Shown here: one piece after another, positions 1 through 11,686 of the stretch
Position numbering within the stretch: position 1 is the first letter of the stretch
Layout of the letters: every line of letters begins with the position of its first letter
Assembly (NCBI GenBank): GCA_021234155.1
Contig: JAJEKV010000032.1
Span: 5,275,835-5,339,834, forward strand
Reading direction: 5' to 3'
From: Isoetes taiwanensis
Lineage: Eukaryota > Streptophyta > Lycopodiopsida > Isoetales > Isoetaceae
Length of the DNA: 64,000 bases
Notes under the pieces: generated by a model
The model's database searches: none
Seen by the model: only the letters and a program-made list of their open reading frames with translations
Told to the model about the DNA's origin: nothing
Made by a program: the position numbers and the translations under genes

Positions 1-677
1 GCTACATATGCACTACTTTTGTGTAAAGCATCATCATGGTGACGGATGCTCAATTTAACAGGTATAAGCGGTTATACTACTCCCACGGGGATGCTAGCAG
101 ATAGCTATGGTTACTTGATGCTTCTCATGATAAAAGAGATGCATTTCAAACTCTGAAAGAGAATCTCTGGGTGAAGATCATTATGTGTTTGGTACCATGG
201 ACAATTTTTTACCGGATATAACAGATCTCTTAGATCTTTGCGGATGGATCTCCTTGAGACAAGATTCCTACTATCCCTTCCGAAATCTTTGATAGCATTG
301 GTTTTCTATGAGAGGATCCTCTCTTTTGTAACTTGTGTACCTTTTTTTTGATGAATAGAATTTTCTCTTGCTCTTTTTTGAAAATGTCGATCTTGAAAAA
401 ATATTTACGCTTCAAAAACAGAACACACAATTAGTTCACCTCAAAGGAAAAATGGTCTTGATGGCACAAGTATAAAGAAACTTGAGTACAACTAATCGGA
501 AACAATTTAGCAATTCCAACCAACCAAAATCTCTGACTTAAGCCTCAAGGAAATAAACAAAATCAATCAAAAGAATTTTAAATCTCCAACTTCCAACAGC
601 AATTAACCTATTTTAAGTTAAAATAGATGTTCATATAGGACAAAAAGGCCTAAACATGCATGTTGAGGCCAATATCT
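1..677. other. Non-coding flank of the first gypsy element
   Basis: No convincing gene is visible. Given the minus orientation of the adjacent pol remnant, this is where its 3' LTR would be expected, but I could not match it to any sequence beyond the gag end (about 6.1-7.5 kb), so no LTR pair is called. Confidence 0.4.
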
Positions 678-1703
678 TCAAATGCTGAATATTTGTAGGA
701 TTGGGTAATTCCAAACTGTTTTGAGATCCTTAAGCCAATAAGATGAACAGCCAGCTTCTCTTACAATCTGGTAAGGGCCTTCCCAAGGATTTTCAAATTT
801 AGACAACTTACCTTCATTTGCAGCATCCCATTTGAGCCACGAGTTCCAATGGAGCAAATTTATCACGGAGCTTGTGAGCTGCTTTAAAAAGTTTCTTTGC
901 ACTCCTAGCCTTCTTAAGTAGATTGAAGTTTTACGCACCAAATCTATCCTCATCCAACTTTAGTAAAACCTCATACGTGTTGTAATGCCTCGATGAAACT
1001 CCAAATCCAACTTGAGTGCCATCCTCAAAGAGGGATCTCCAACTCAACAGGAATAACTGCTTCAACACCATAAACCAAACTGAAGGGAGAAGCATTAGTG
1101 GCAGTTTTAGCAGTGATTCTATGAGCCCAAAGAGCATCATATAATTTCAAATGCCAATCTTTTTGGTTTTGGCAAACTGTTTTTTACGTAAAATACCCTT
1201 AAGCACTTTGTTAGTGGACTCGGCTTGACCATTTCCTTGAGGGTAATAGGCTGAGCTTTTCACATGTCGATCTTGAGGCTTGAGACAAAATTTGAATAAC
1301 CTCATTAATAAAAGTAGAGCCTCTATCAGTCAAAATTTTGAAAGGGATCCCAAATCTAGAACAAATGTTTTCATGCAAAAACCTAGCGATAGTATATGCA
1401 TTTGCTTTTCTCAAGGGTCTTTGCCGACCATTTGGTAAATAAATCTGTAGCCACAACAATGTATTCATCTTTGAAGAATGATGAGGGATTTATAGGGCCA
1501 ACATAATCTAGCCCCAAACTTGAAATGGGCACAGGGACACAATTCGATGGAGAGGGGGGGATGCAAAATTTTCTTACCAAAAATCGGCATTGGTGGCAAG
1601 TTTTTATGACATCATAGCAATCTCTAAATAAATGAGGCCGAAATAACCAGGACCTTAATATTTTTTTTTGGCGGTTGTATCTGCTGCAAAATGACCACCA
1701 CAA
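678..1703 (-). pseudogene. Gypsy integrase remnant, broken into several frames
   Basis: Integrase joins retrotransposon cDNA to host DNA. From 1703 downward the reading shows the end of the zinc-binding domain (KTCHQC), the start of the catalytic core with LGLDYVGPINPSS (first catalytic Asp in DYVGP), then in another frame FGIPFKILTDRGSTFINE (second Asp in TDRG). The stretch that should carry the catalytic Glu lies in frame-broken sequence around 1.2 kb. The C-terminal part at 953-678 includes KFENPWEGPYQIV, the GPY-type motif of gypsy integrases. At least three frame changes make it non-functional. The GPY motif and gene order favour gypsy over copia. Confidence 0.75.
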
Positions 1704-2211
1704 ACACCTTTATGATTTTCGGCAAGTACCGGGGCACTTCATCTTCATCAACACATCTTAAGAGTACACCATCCCTATTTACCTTGCACAAGATGTCACC
1801 AACCAATGAGTAAGTCAAACATTTTAACTTAAACTTGTAAGCTTGGCTTTTGAAAATTCAAAGGTATCTCTTGATCTTGAAGGAATCTCGATAGGTTGTT
1901 GCCAACCTTGGTGGCATAGTTGACCGTCTGCTCATTTACAACAAGGTTAGTCATTTCTTCTTCTTGTACCACCTCCTCATGTTCAAAGTAGGCGTGGCGG
2001 TATAAACTTCGGATTGTTCAATACATGAATAACCTTTACCTTTAAATCATAAGATTGAAGCCTACAAGCCCACCTATGAAGCTTAGGTTTTCTAATTTCT
2101 TACCATACAAAAAGGCATGGGGTTCTGCTTTGCATGTAGATAGTGGCTTGGGATTTTTGTAAAAGATGACCACATCTCTCGATCAAAAGATGAGAGCGGC
2201 GGCACTCCTTT

Positions 2212-2409
2212 CTATCTTAGCATACTTCTCTTGATTTGAGACCATTGTTTGCTTGCAAAAGCAATAGGGTGTCTATCACGCAAAATGGCAACTCCAGCAG
2301 CCTTTTTAGTGATAGTTATGTAAACTTTAAATGGTAATGAAAGGTCTGGAGTTTTTAAAAGTGTAGAATGACAAATAGCCTCTATGATCTGCAAAAAAAG
2401 CTTTTTCAC
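2212..2409 (-). pseudogene. Gypsy RNase H remnant behind the RT
   Basis: The reading LPFKVYITITKKAAGVAIL followed by HPIAFASKQWS matches the start of the RNase H domain that normally follows gypsy RT. The Asp usually found in the first motif (YIDAS-type) reads Thr here, and the rest of the domain is lost to frame breaks. This is the standard, C-terminal RNase H of the element, in contrast to the better preserved RNase H ahead of RT. Confidence 0.65.
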
Positions 2410-2801
2410 TCATCAGTCAAACAACAGGCCTATATTTACTTTCTCTTTTACTAACTTGGCCTACTCTAGTCAACTTAGAGATAGGACTAATAAGGTGAGA
2501 GAAATTAGGCACATACACTCTTAAGAAAGAGGTCATTCCCATAAATCCCTTGACTTCTTTAATTGTCACGGGTGTTTGAAGCTTTTTAAAGCTATGATCT
2601 TCTCTTCACTACTTGAAGGCCTTTAGCGAAAAACCTCATGGCCTAAGAGCTGGCCTTTGGATGCCAAAAGATGCACTTCTTTGGGTTTAGATTAACTCGG
2701 TTTTGTGCGCACAATGTGAATATTCTTGTTAGCTCTGAAATATGATCACTTGTATCGATACCTAAGCATAAATCATCGGATAAACTCGAATTGCTTTCGA
2801 G

Positions 2802-3935
2802 TCATGTTTGCAAAGAGCGGTATCCATGGCTCTCTACGAAATGTGGCGAGGGGGCATTCATTAAGCCAAAAGGCATCCTTTTCATTGCATAAGTTCCCCA
2901 TGGAGTAATGAAGGATGTCTTTGGTGATCTTCCTTTTGATGCTAATCGATTAAAACCAGAGAAACCATCCAAAAATGAGTACATAGACTTACCAGCCACT
3001 GCATAAAGGATTTCTTCCAAAAAAGGCAAAGGGTAACAATCTTTAACAGTAGCTTTATTTAGATCTCTATAATCCACACATATTCTTAAAGAACCATTCT
3101 TTTTTAGAACTGGAACAATACAAGAAACCCAAGAGGGGTTCACAATGTCAACTATCAATCCTGATTCCTGCATTTTGAATAATTCCTGCTTGATAAGATC
3201 TAAAAGTGAAGAATTAATTCTTCTCAACTTCTGCATAACAGGTTTGGCATCTTCTCGAACCTTAATTTCAAACTCACAAATTTTTTTATCAACCCCTTTC
3301 AGTTCTGAATACTCCCAAGCAAAAACATCCACCCAATCCTCAAATAACTCAACCATTTTACCTTGATCACCTTCATTATATAAGTCTCCCATTTGCAGGG
3401 TCCTAGATATACCTCCTTTATGCACTTCAAGCTCTTTAAGTGATTCCTCTTGTGCTAGGTTGATAGTTAAGATGGGATGGAATTGGGAAAGCTCCTCTTC
3501 ATCTAAGACATCCTCTTGAATAGCTCCTTGAGACAAATACTCCATAAGGGTTTTTCTGCACAATGAGTCAGCTTCAAAATTCTTAGATCTAGGAATATGT
3601 AAAATCTCCCAATGATCAAAAAAAGTTAATAATTCTCTGGCTTGAGCACTCAGATCCTCCATGTCTTGATGTTTAGTTCGATATTCTCCCAAGATTTGTC
3701 TACAAACAAGTTGTGAGTCTCCATAAATAACAATATGAGAAATACTCATACACCTTGCTTCTTGTAAACCTGCAATGAGGGCTTTGTATTCTGCTGCATT
3801 AGAAGAAATATTAGGGTGAATTCTCCCTATCTTAGTCATCAACTTAAAATCTGCATCCTTCAAAATAGCGTGAAGAAAGCAATCCCGATTTTTTGACATA
3901 CCTCCATCAAACCCGAGATAGGCTTTTTGCCTTGG
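2802..3935 (-). pseudogene. Pol segment: RNase H domain fused in front of reverse transcriptase
   Basis: One open frame of about 365 codons from the ATG at 3899 (open further upstream to about 3935) holds two domains. First comes an RNase H fold with all four expected acidic positions: YLGFDGGMSKN (Asp), SNAAEYKALIAGLQEA (Glu), IVIYGDSQLVC (Asp) and NFEADSLC (Asp). Then comes a linker with VFAWEYSELKGVDKKI, and RT with VSCIVPVLKKNGSLRICVDY, YSFLDGFSGFN and MKRMPFGLMNAPSPHF. RT ends before its YxDD motif because the frame breaks near 2.81 kb. Known Tat-lineage elements carry an additional archaeal-type RNase H, but as I recall it lies after RT-RNase H. Here it lies between protease and RT in an uninterrupted frame, so it is not an assembly join at a frame break. 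Confidence 0.8.
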
Positions 3936-4058
3936 TCGGGAGATTCAACATGCATGTAAGCAAAGTTGACAACCTCTTCATGTATACTAGCATCGAGGCC
4001 TAAATTGTAAACACCCAAATCTTCTTCACATAGTATGTCCACATCTATGAACCTAATG

Positions 4059-4274
4059 TTAGCGAGATGGATCAGTTTTGTTTGCCGTTTGGCGAAGTTG
4101 CTCCATTGGAAATGGTGCAAGTGCCTTCGAACCATCTGGTCGGCATCCAACTTTTTTCATCCATCTCCTTCCTAATAATAGATCATAGATATTAGCTTGA
4201 TTAACATTTTCAAAATCAACAACCACAAATGTGGCCCGACACAATGATTCCCCACAGTATTCACGCGGATACAT
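4059..4274 (-). pseudogene. Gypsy aspartic protease remnant
   Basis: The reading VVDFENVNQANIYDLLLGRRWM matches the C-terminal half of plant gypsy proteases, which end with a YxLLLGRPWL-type strand. The catalytic DSG/DGG part was not found intact upstream. It sits between the zinc knuckles and the RNase H-RT segment, as expected. A short out-of-frame open stretch (4150-3860) runs on toward the RNase H domain, so at least one indel separates them. Confidence 0.55.
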
Positions 4275-4876
4275 TTCTTACTATTCCCTTAGGCACAACT
4301 TTAGCATTTGAAAAAGATTTTAGAACAATGGAAGTATTATCTTCTACCTTGAGATCCGGTGCCTTCATAACATGATAAGGCATAACATTAAGAAAGAACC
4401 TCCATCCAAAGCAAAACTTTGTCTAGATGGGAAGTTCCTATAGTAGCACTACAAGTAAAAGCACACGGATCTTGGTTTGCTCGGGCAAAACCACGAAATA
4501 TTGTTGCGGGTTTCAGCGACAACCTCTTCAATATCTGGAGTGCTTTTGATCAACTTTTCCCCGTATGATGGTGCAATTCTCGTGAGTTAATAAATCCACG
4601 GTAACCTTAGAATTTTTCATAAGTAATTCAAATTCATCCAACTTCGGAATCTTTACTGTTTATACCTTTGGCGGGGGAGGAGGAGCTATATTACGAGGAT
4701 CTGATTGAAATGTTACCTTATGAGGTGGAACAGAACACAGTAGATGCATTTGGATGAGCTCTGCACGCGTGTCTGCACAACCATAACATCTTGCTCTTCT
4801 GTTCTCCTGCACAAGTCTCAATAAAACTTATATTTGACATTTGTTTACCTTTATCTTGTTTTTCAAAATAAGCCTT

Positions 4877-4964
4877 AACAACTTTGCAATACTTCTCCTC
4901 ATGACCTATTTCCTTGCAAAAGAGCAAGCAGGACATTCTCTACCAAAGTGACCTCTTCTATGAC
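4877..4964 (-). pseudogene. Gag nucleocapsid: two CCHC zinc knuckles separated by a frameshift
   Basis: The first knuckle reads CPKCHRRGHFGREC, an exact C-x2-C-x4-H-x4-C motif that binds zinc and packages RNA. The second, ending KEIGHEEKYC, has the same spacing only if one extra T in a run near 4915 is ignored. The knuckles lie upstream of the protease remnant as expected for the end of gag. Confidence 0.7.
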
Positions 4965-7560
4965 ACTTAGGACATTGCCTTGCAAAACAACTGCTTTCGG
5001 CTCTATGGTAAGGTTTACCACGGTTTGTGCATTCGGAGGTGGGGCATCTTTCTTGTTTTTTAATTGATGAAGTTGTTTGGTAACTTCAAAAGTGCCTCGG
5101 ACACTTTCTTGATCTCGATTTCATCTACGAAACATGAGGATCAATTCTTCACCCTTGGACTTCTTCTTCTCTTTTTTGTCTTTGCATAAGCGGGGCGGCA
5201 TTAGCAAAATGTAAATCATGTTCGGTTCCATGATGAGGAGGATAAAATGGATCTCGATCTCTTCATCGGGAAGATAGCTTAATAGTTACGCGGATCTCTG
5301 ACCTTTACAAATGTTTTATGGATAGAATCCAACTCACCAAATTTTTGTAATTTTAATAACTTCCTATAGATCCTAGGTCTAGACATCAAACCTCGATAAA
5401 GGAAGCAACTAGGTGCAATGTTGGATGAGTAACACGATTCTGTTACACACTAGCAAATAAGAATTAAATCTCTCCACATCTTTGCTTTACACTCTCACGG
5501 GTCTAATGGAAAATGAGTTGAGTTCAAAGACAAGATCACGGGGTGAAGTAGCCTTACCAAACCTTGATAGAAACTTGTGTTCCAATTCATCCCCTTTGGT
5601 ACCTATAGACTGACTCAAAATCGAGCCAAGATCGGCCTCATCACCCTTCATGCATTTGATGAATTACGCAAACACGGAACCCTTCTTTCTCCCATGTTCT
5701 TCATAATAGTCTTCAAAGTTTTTTAGAAAATGGTTGGCATTCATGGAAGAATCATAGCAAGGGGAAAGCGGTATAGTCAACTCAAAATGATAAGGTCTTT
5801 GATGGAGGAACAATGGCGAGGTTGATCTGGTTCAAAAAGTTTATGAATTTGTGAAGAAGAGGGCCTGAGAGGAAATATTTGTAATATTTGTAGGCCCGAT
5901 AGAGAGGAGGCTGGTGGAGGAATAGGCAAGTTGGGGAGTATTTGTAGCATTAGTGGTAGATCTGGTAGCCACTCTCATGCTTACTCCTACCAAATCTGGT
6001 TGATTTGTCTCCTCGGAGTGGTTCAGAGACTCAAAATCTTCCTTGGTGCCATTGAGTTCAATTTCGGGTAAAAATCTCGGTAGGACCTCCAAAATGTTAG
6101 CCTAAAACACGGAATTTTAGCCTAACCTCAAAGGAAGTGTAAACAAACTGGTCAGGACCTCCGGATCACTTAGGGTGATCAATCCTTAATCATATAAAGC
6201 AAAAGAACTCAATTTCAAATCTTTGGTTTTGTCAAAATCACTCTGATCCACTGAAGCGAGAAAAAGCTGTCGAGCAAAAATCAATCTTGCATCTACACAC
6301 CCTTTAAGATTTTTGAGTTTTGGTTTTGGTATGAGTTATAGACAAGTAGAGGGAACTCTTGGTGAAAGTCTGTCTCGATTTGGATAGGGAAGACCAAGAA
6401 AATCAATGTCAAAGTTCAGTCAAAAATTGGTCAATGCCAAAAGCAGAGAGCCAAAATTTGCAAATATAGTTTGGTGATAAATCTTGAGTTGGAATTTGTA
6501 TAAACAGACTTCAAAATAAACTCTAGATCATGTGCATAAGGTTTTCTTGACAAGCAAACACTATGATATTTCTTGAGATGGGCCAAAGTCTCGATTTACA
6601 TCACGGTTTATGGCGGTTATGGAAAAAACTATTTTTTCTTTGTTTTCTTTACATATAAGCAATACTCAAACCTTTTAAAAAGAAATGGGACCACGACTAT
6701 TAATTTGGATTCTACTTTAAATATCTGGTTTCTATTAGTTTAGGCAGTGAGAACAACTTGAAACAAAAGAAGATGGAAACACTATTTGTCCGGGCAATGA
6801 ATATGCATTCAAATCATAAGATATCCGCGGGGAGTTTAGAATTCTCGTAGTAATACCGGGGATAATGCTTGAGAACAGATCCCAAGGCATTGTCAACCAC
6901 GAAAACCCAAAATTATCGAAGAAAAATAATAAGATAATTTGAGTAGCGGTAGGAGTTTTGATGTCAAATAAGTCTAACAGAGTCGGTCTTCAATCAAAAT
7001 CTGATCAATCTTCAATCTCGGCGGGGATTAGCGAGAATTTGAGGTAGAAACGGATCAAGAGAATATCGGGAATATAGAAATCGCCCGGATCCGCGAGGTA
7101 TATCTCAGGGGTAAAAAATGATCTGTATTCCCAGTTAAAAAGCTGTCCTTCCCAAAACCAGCTTCGGTTCAATGATTTCCGGCCTAATCGAGAGCAAGTT
7201 TCTATCAATCAAGTGCCACAAAGGGTTCGGGGTTTGGGAAAAGGTTTAGGAACTAATTTGGTGGCGGAATTGGCGGGATTCAATCGGAGTTTAGGCACGG
7301 TTTGAATTGGCGGATTTAGCGAGTTCCTCTATTTCTTAGGGTTTATCAAAAATTCTCAAAGGCGATATATCCCACGAGGCACAAAACGAGTCACGGCTAA
7401 GGTATATAAGGAATAATGCAGGCGGCTATTAAATTTCGTGCCACCTTGGAGGGGACACCGGCCGTGTCAGGCCCCACGCCCTGGCGCCCGCGTGGAAAAA
7501 TGGGGGGTGACACGGAACTATGCAAAATTAGATAGGGTAGATAGGCTAGAATAGGTTTTT
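4965..7560. other. Probable decayed gag/leader, then unassigned DNA
   Basis: 4965-6100 lies where gag should be. An open stretch at 6092-5841 (83 codons, minus) has no recognisable gag motif. 6100-7560 shows no gene; it includes a GC-rich patch near 7.44-7.51 kb and a TATA-rich step near 7.41 kb that could belong to an LTR or leader, but no partner copy was found. Confidence 0.35.
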
Positions 7561-8077
7561 ATTTTTTTTTTTACGCATCCCAAGAAATGATATTTGAGGG
7601 TTTCCCATGTCTTTTTGAATTTTGAAAAGGCCAACCTAGCTATTTTTTGCCAAGCTTCAAATCTAGAGTGTTTTCAGGTCAAATTGAGATACTTGAAATT
7701 TTGGCCATTTTGACCATGGTCAATGAATTTTCAACCTTGGAAATGGTGAAAAAATCATAGGAAAAGGGTGGAAAAATAGGAAAAAAAAAGGCTATGGTAG
7801 GATTTAGGGTGATAGAATGAAGGTAAAATTCAAGCTTCTTTGCTCTTGAGGTTTTTCATGATCTCTTGAGAGCAATTCACAAGTGGAGGTGAGGCCAATA
7901 AAATATAGGTAGTGAGGTAATGAAAGAAGGCATGGCGGGGTGAAAATGAGGTATATAAAAAAAATGAAAGGAAGGTGGATGTAGGATGGATGAAATGGAT
8001 GAAGGCTGGAACCCACAGCAGCACATGATCATATCTCAAAAGCTCAAATCATACCTTATGATGAACATAACTTTGCT

Positions 8078-8500
8078 CAAGGCCCTAGGGTCTTCCAAAC
8101 TTCTAAAAAGTCTTCCAATCTTCAAGGCCAAAATAAGAGCAATTCCACTTCTAAGTGCATCTTCATATGTGTGACTTCCAAATCATGGGTGCAACTCCAT
8201 TTAGTTTCATATGAGTGAATATGAGCAACATGGTAATGACTCCTTGTATAGCTTGCAATATTCTTTGCCTGGTCTTCAAGAAATAAGAATGTAACTAGAA
8301 AACTTCCTCAAAGGAAAGGATTAGGCTATACAACCAAGATCCCAAGGGTCTTCCAAACTTGAACCAATTTCTTCCAAACTCTAGCAGGATCAAAATAGCA
8401 CTAACTCTTACCATATGAGTGATGAGAAAGTAACTTAAGATGAAACCTCAAAAGAAACCACAAGTCTTCCAAACTTTGACAAGTATCTTCCAATCTTGAA
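8078..8500. repeat. Three diverged copies of a GTCTTCCAA-rich motif
   Basis: Similar stretches containing GTCTTCCAAACTT and a second TCTTCCAA about 25 bases later occur near 8.09, 8.35 and 8.47 kb. The first two are about 258 bp apart. 7560-8078 holds nothing else recognisable. Confidence 0.5.
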
Positions 8501-8730
8501 ACTCTAGGTATCATGATGGTCCATGTTGCCCAAAAAAGGGGCAACACATCGGCAAAAAGCAATAGCACTACCAATTCCTGATACAATCGGGGAAATATGC
8601 AACCAGTAGATCGGAGGAAGCTCTCAAGTTGGTCCACATACAAACCAAATAAGGTAGGTGACAGTGGGCAGCCTTGCTTCACGCCTACATCACTGGATAT
8701 TGCCTCTGTCATTCCGATTGGAGTTCTCAC
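8500..8730 (-). pseudogene. LINE (non-LTR) reverse transcriptase fragment
   Basis: The reading MTEAISSDVGVKQGCPLSP, then TLFGLYVDQLESF and later LLLFADV, matches plant LINE RT, where GVxQGCPLSPxLFxLYxDxL precedes the FADD catalytic box by about 40 residues. Here the second Asp of FADD is lost and the frame shifts at that point. Only about 75 codons of an RT domain survive; no endonuclease was seen. The QGCPLSP wording separates it from LTR-element RTs. Confidence 0.75.
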
Positions 8731-9129
8731 TCTTCCTTATTGTAAGAAAGATCACCATTGCTAAAGATGTTGTATGAGGAGAAACAGGAATGCTAGTCAT
8801 CTATACTTTTTATTGGAGTGCACAGAGAATGTATTTCAACTTGCTAGTTTATCTGCTTATTCACATGTTTCTCTGTAGCACTGAAGCAAAAACTAACAAT
8901 TTCAAATCCACCGAGCAAAATCACCAGCATCATCCAAATGGAAGAAAAAAAAACTAATTGAGCAAGATACTCGAAACAGGCAAGGAAACTATGATTTGAA
9001 ATATATGCAAGTTGCTCTTCAAGAATATCTGACTGAACCTCAATAAAGTAAGTAGAGATTTGGAACCTTTGTTTTGGGTATTATCTCAAAATATCTATTT
9101 AAGACATTATATAGATATTCTAGCTTGTC

Positions 9130-9235
9130 TCGCTATTTCCACTGTCTACTAGCCCATTGTATGGGTCCCATGACCTATTGGTCTCCGTGGACGTTAAAAA
9201 AACTATTCTATTCTATTCTATTCTATTCTTAAAAG
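9130..9235 (+). repeat. LINE-type 3' end with (TTCTA)n tail
   Basis: The stretch containing GACCTATTGGTCTCCGTGGA and ending in four TTCTA-like units resembles the 3' end at 21716-21790, which contains GGCCTATTGGTCTCCATGCA and a TTCAA tail. Plant LINEs often end in short simple repeats rather than poly(A). 8740-9130 holds nothing recognisable. Confidence 0.55.
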
Positions 9236-9493
9236 ATTCTACAGATATTCCAGCTTTCACACTACAATTTGTAGAATACGCAGTGTGGGCAACCCAAAAA
9301 ATATCTTACTAATGGATTCGTATTTCATCATTATCGTGAGATTTTTTTAATCTTATGTTGGAACTTCTGTTGCGCACTTGTATTTGCCGATTGGAAACAA
9401 GATGTTCTCATTGTTTCTTTTCTTTTTAACAAATTACTACATATATATATAAATCTTCAAGATATTCATGCACAATATACAATAACACACGAC

Positions 9494-9517
9494 GAGGGAG
9501 GGAGGGAGGGAGGGTTA
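9494..9517. repeat. (GGGA)n microsatellite
   Basis: About five perfect GGGA units follow CGACGA. Confidence 0.9.
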
Positions 9518-9739
9518 ACATCTTATTGTGCCCATTCTCTTTTGCTTAAAGAAAATATTAATGAGCTCACCTTCAAGCTTTAATGCGTATTATATAATCA
9601 AATAAACAAAGCAGGTGCTCCAAAACCAAATTGTTTTGGTTGTTATTCCCTCGCAGAGACGAAAAAAATAGAGAACAATCCAACAAAGTGTAGTTTGAGA
9701 TAAGATACAAAATGCAGGTTGTGCATGATGTTTATGGCT

Positions 9740-10350
9740 TCAAGCAATAGCCATACCAATTTGGCACTATTCTCAAGTGCTCTTGCAACCCCAAAAATGG
9801 TGATCAAAGATTTTGGCTTGAACTCATGCTGAATGGATGCATCAACTTTCCCAACACTATTGAGGCGTCCTTTTGCAATACTTAATAGGTCCAATGTATA
9901 GGATCCAACAATTCTTGTTCTTGAATATGCTATAAACCATCTCTACACCAACAGTTGATGATGCTAACGGGTTGACAAAATGAACATAAGATGTCTTTAT
10001 TATGTCACATTTGTCACATTTATTATGTCACATTTGTCAGTGCTGCAATTCAATCAGTCAGATATGAAAAGTAGGTAATGCACTAACTAAATGCTGATAG
10101 TTGAAATGCTATGATATACTGAGGATATAACATGTATAGTGTGACGACAACATTAAAATATGGCTTGTTAATTTCAAGAACTGCATTCTACTTTTTCAAG
10201 TTTCCTGCTGATGCGCCCACATACTTCAGCACCCAGAGAAAGCCCTGCATGGCCAGGTAGTGTTGTAAAATCAACTGCGAGTGCTGCTATAAGACCAACA
10301 GTGCTAGTGATACCAACATACTCATCAGGATAATGGAAGTCAAGTTGCAT
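9740..10350 (-). pseudogene. VDAC/mitochondrial porin relic (C-terminal exons)
   Basis: VDAC forms the anion channel of the outer mitochondrial membrane. Two blocks are visible on the minus strand. At about 10340-10205 the reading DEYVGITSTVGLIAALAVDF then GHAGLSLGAEV matches the mid-barrel strands of plant VDAC (YAGITxSxGLTAxPxVxFSG...LGTDV). At 9894-9740, KGRLNSVGKVDASIQHEFKP then KSLITIFG and ALENSAKL matches the last strands (KARVNxxGKxxALIQHExRPKSxxTISGEVDTKALEKSAK). After SAK, two apparent 1-base deletions separate the frame from a VDAC-like end and stop, and the GEVDT segment is shortened. Upstream exons were not found. It could be a truncated copy left by transposition. Confidence 0.65.
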
Positions 10351-10403
10351 ACAATGTCAATGTGTTATTTTAACAAAGCATCATCCGAAGGCAACATAAG
10401 TAC

Positions 10404-10519
10404 TACCTTTCCTAATGCTTGATAAGGGAATTGTGCCAGCTTTAACTGATTTAAAGCTGAAACCTTTCCTGATGCTTGATCATGGAATTGTGCCAGTTAT
10501 AACTAAGTTAAAGCTGAAG
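10404..10519. repeat. 58-bp tandem duplication
   Basis: Two adjacent copies begin ACCTTTCCT (10404 and 10462) and share TGCTTGAT and GGAATTGTGCCAG, with several substitutions. The rest of 10350-11530 shows no gene. Confidence 0.8.
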
Positions 10520-11534
10520 TGATCGACTTCAAACTTGGTAGATCATAACTAGGATCTTTTATAATTCAACTAGGCAAGTATTTAGCAAAATAACCACCAC
10601 ATTTGCAATGCACATATAACTTAAATATCACTCGAAAATATTGGATTGCAATCATTGAATCATCAAGCTTTATTGTAGCATAAACATTGTTCAAAAGGCA
10701 TAGACAATTTCACTCTTTGAAAAGCATTGCCCATTTTTTTGTAGAATATACTTATATTTTTGCAATTCAATGCTGACAATAGAGGCTTCCTTTATGTTAA
10801 ATATAGCTAAAACACTTATCATAGCCATAGCTAGAAGGAGGTCTGATCTCTATCTGTCCTGCTGCTAACAGACTGAATCTCTGTACATAAACAAATATTT
10901 GTTCTTTCGTGGCGCTGTCCCAAATCTAGAGTATCAACTTCTACTACAAGACTGCAGAGCATCAAAGATTTCTAGGGTAAGCTGAGTACTTATATGATAA
11001 TTTGAATCACAGCCAAATATCCAAGCTGCCACAACTAAGCCAAATTTGCTGATATGATGAAGCATTAAGTTACCACATGGCCATGTGGAAGAACATGAAC
11101 GAGCGAAGCCCCATGCCTAACATCCCAAGCCATAAATGTGTGGAAATTGAATAGAGCTGGACTCATCTGAACTTTTTCAAATAAAATGCACATTCATTAT
11201 CTAGCAAAATATAACGACCTAGATTTTTCCCTTTCTTAGGTCAGGAGGCCTCAAATCTGGTTGCAAATGTTCATCAAATCTACTTTCATTTGTAGGAAAA
11301 CCATCCTGCTGTACTTATTGTTGCCGTTGACCGATTTGGAAGATCAATTGTCGTACTTTTTTCTAGTCATCAATGCATACCCTAGAAAGCATGGTTCGAC
11401 ACTGAGGAATTGAAACAAACAAGAGACTCCCGCATTAGAAGCCAATCAAGCCCAAACTGGCTGTTCGGGTTTGTAGGACTGGAATGGAGGAGAATTTCCA
11501 GCGTTCCACATCACGAAAAACTTTCCTGCATGGA

Positions 11535-11541
11535 TATAAAA
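11535..11541 (+). promoter_or_regulatory. Possible TATA box of the uL22m gene
   Basis: TATAAAA lies about 150 bp upstream of the uL22m start codon, at a plausible distance for a TATA box and a short leader. No other element was identified, and many plant ribosomal-protein genes lack a TATA box. Confidence 0.3.
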
Positions 11542-11686
11542 AGAGTCGAAATGCCAAAAGACTTTAGCCACGCTTGGCCCAAATGTGCTTGTTTTTCAAA
11601 ACAAAAAGGCACCAACTTTGATCGTCAGTGCTGAACAATAAATAAAGTATGACATAAACCAGGGATAAACCCTAAACCATCCGGCG

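Larger units (their letters stand above)
678..6100 (-). mobile_element. Decayed Ty3/gypsy LTR retrotransposon with an RNase H domain ahead of RT
   Basis: Reading the minus strand from high to low coordinates gives gag zinc knuckles (about 4.96-4.88 kb), a protease remnant (about 4.27-4.06 kb), an RNase H domain (3.94-3.56 kb), reverse transcriptase (3.4-2.8 kb), a second decayed RNase H (2.4-2.2 kb) and integrase (1.7-0.7 kb). This is gypsy order (RT before integrase). The frame breaks in many places, so the copy cannot encode a polyprotein. The RT wording, with AVAGKSMYSFLDGFSGFN and PWGTYAMKRMPFGL, resembles plant Tat/Athila-like lineages. No LTRs, PBS or target duplication were found; the outer limits are approximate and the 5-6.1 kb end is included only as probable gag/leader. 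Confidence 0.8.
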
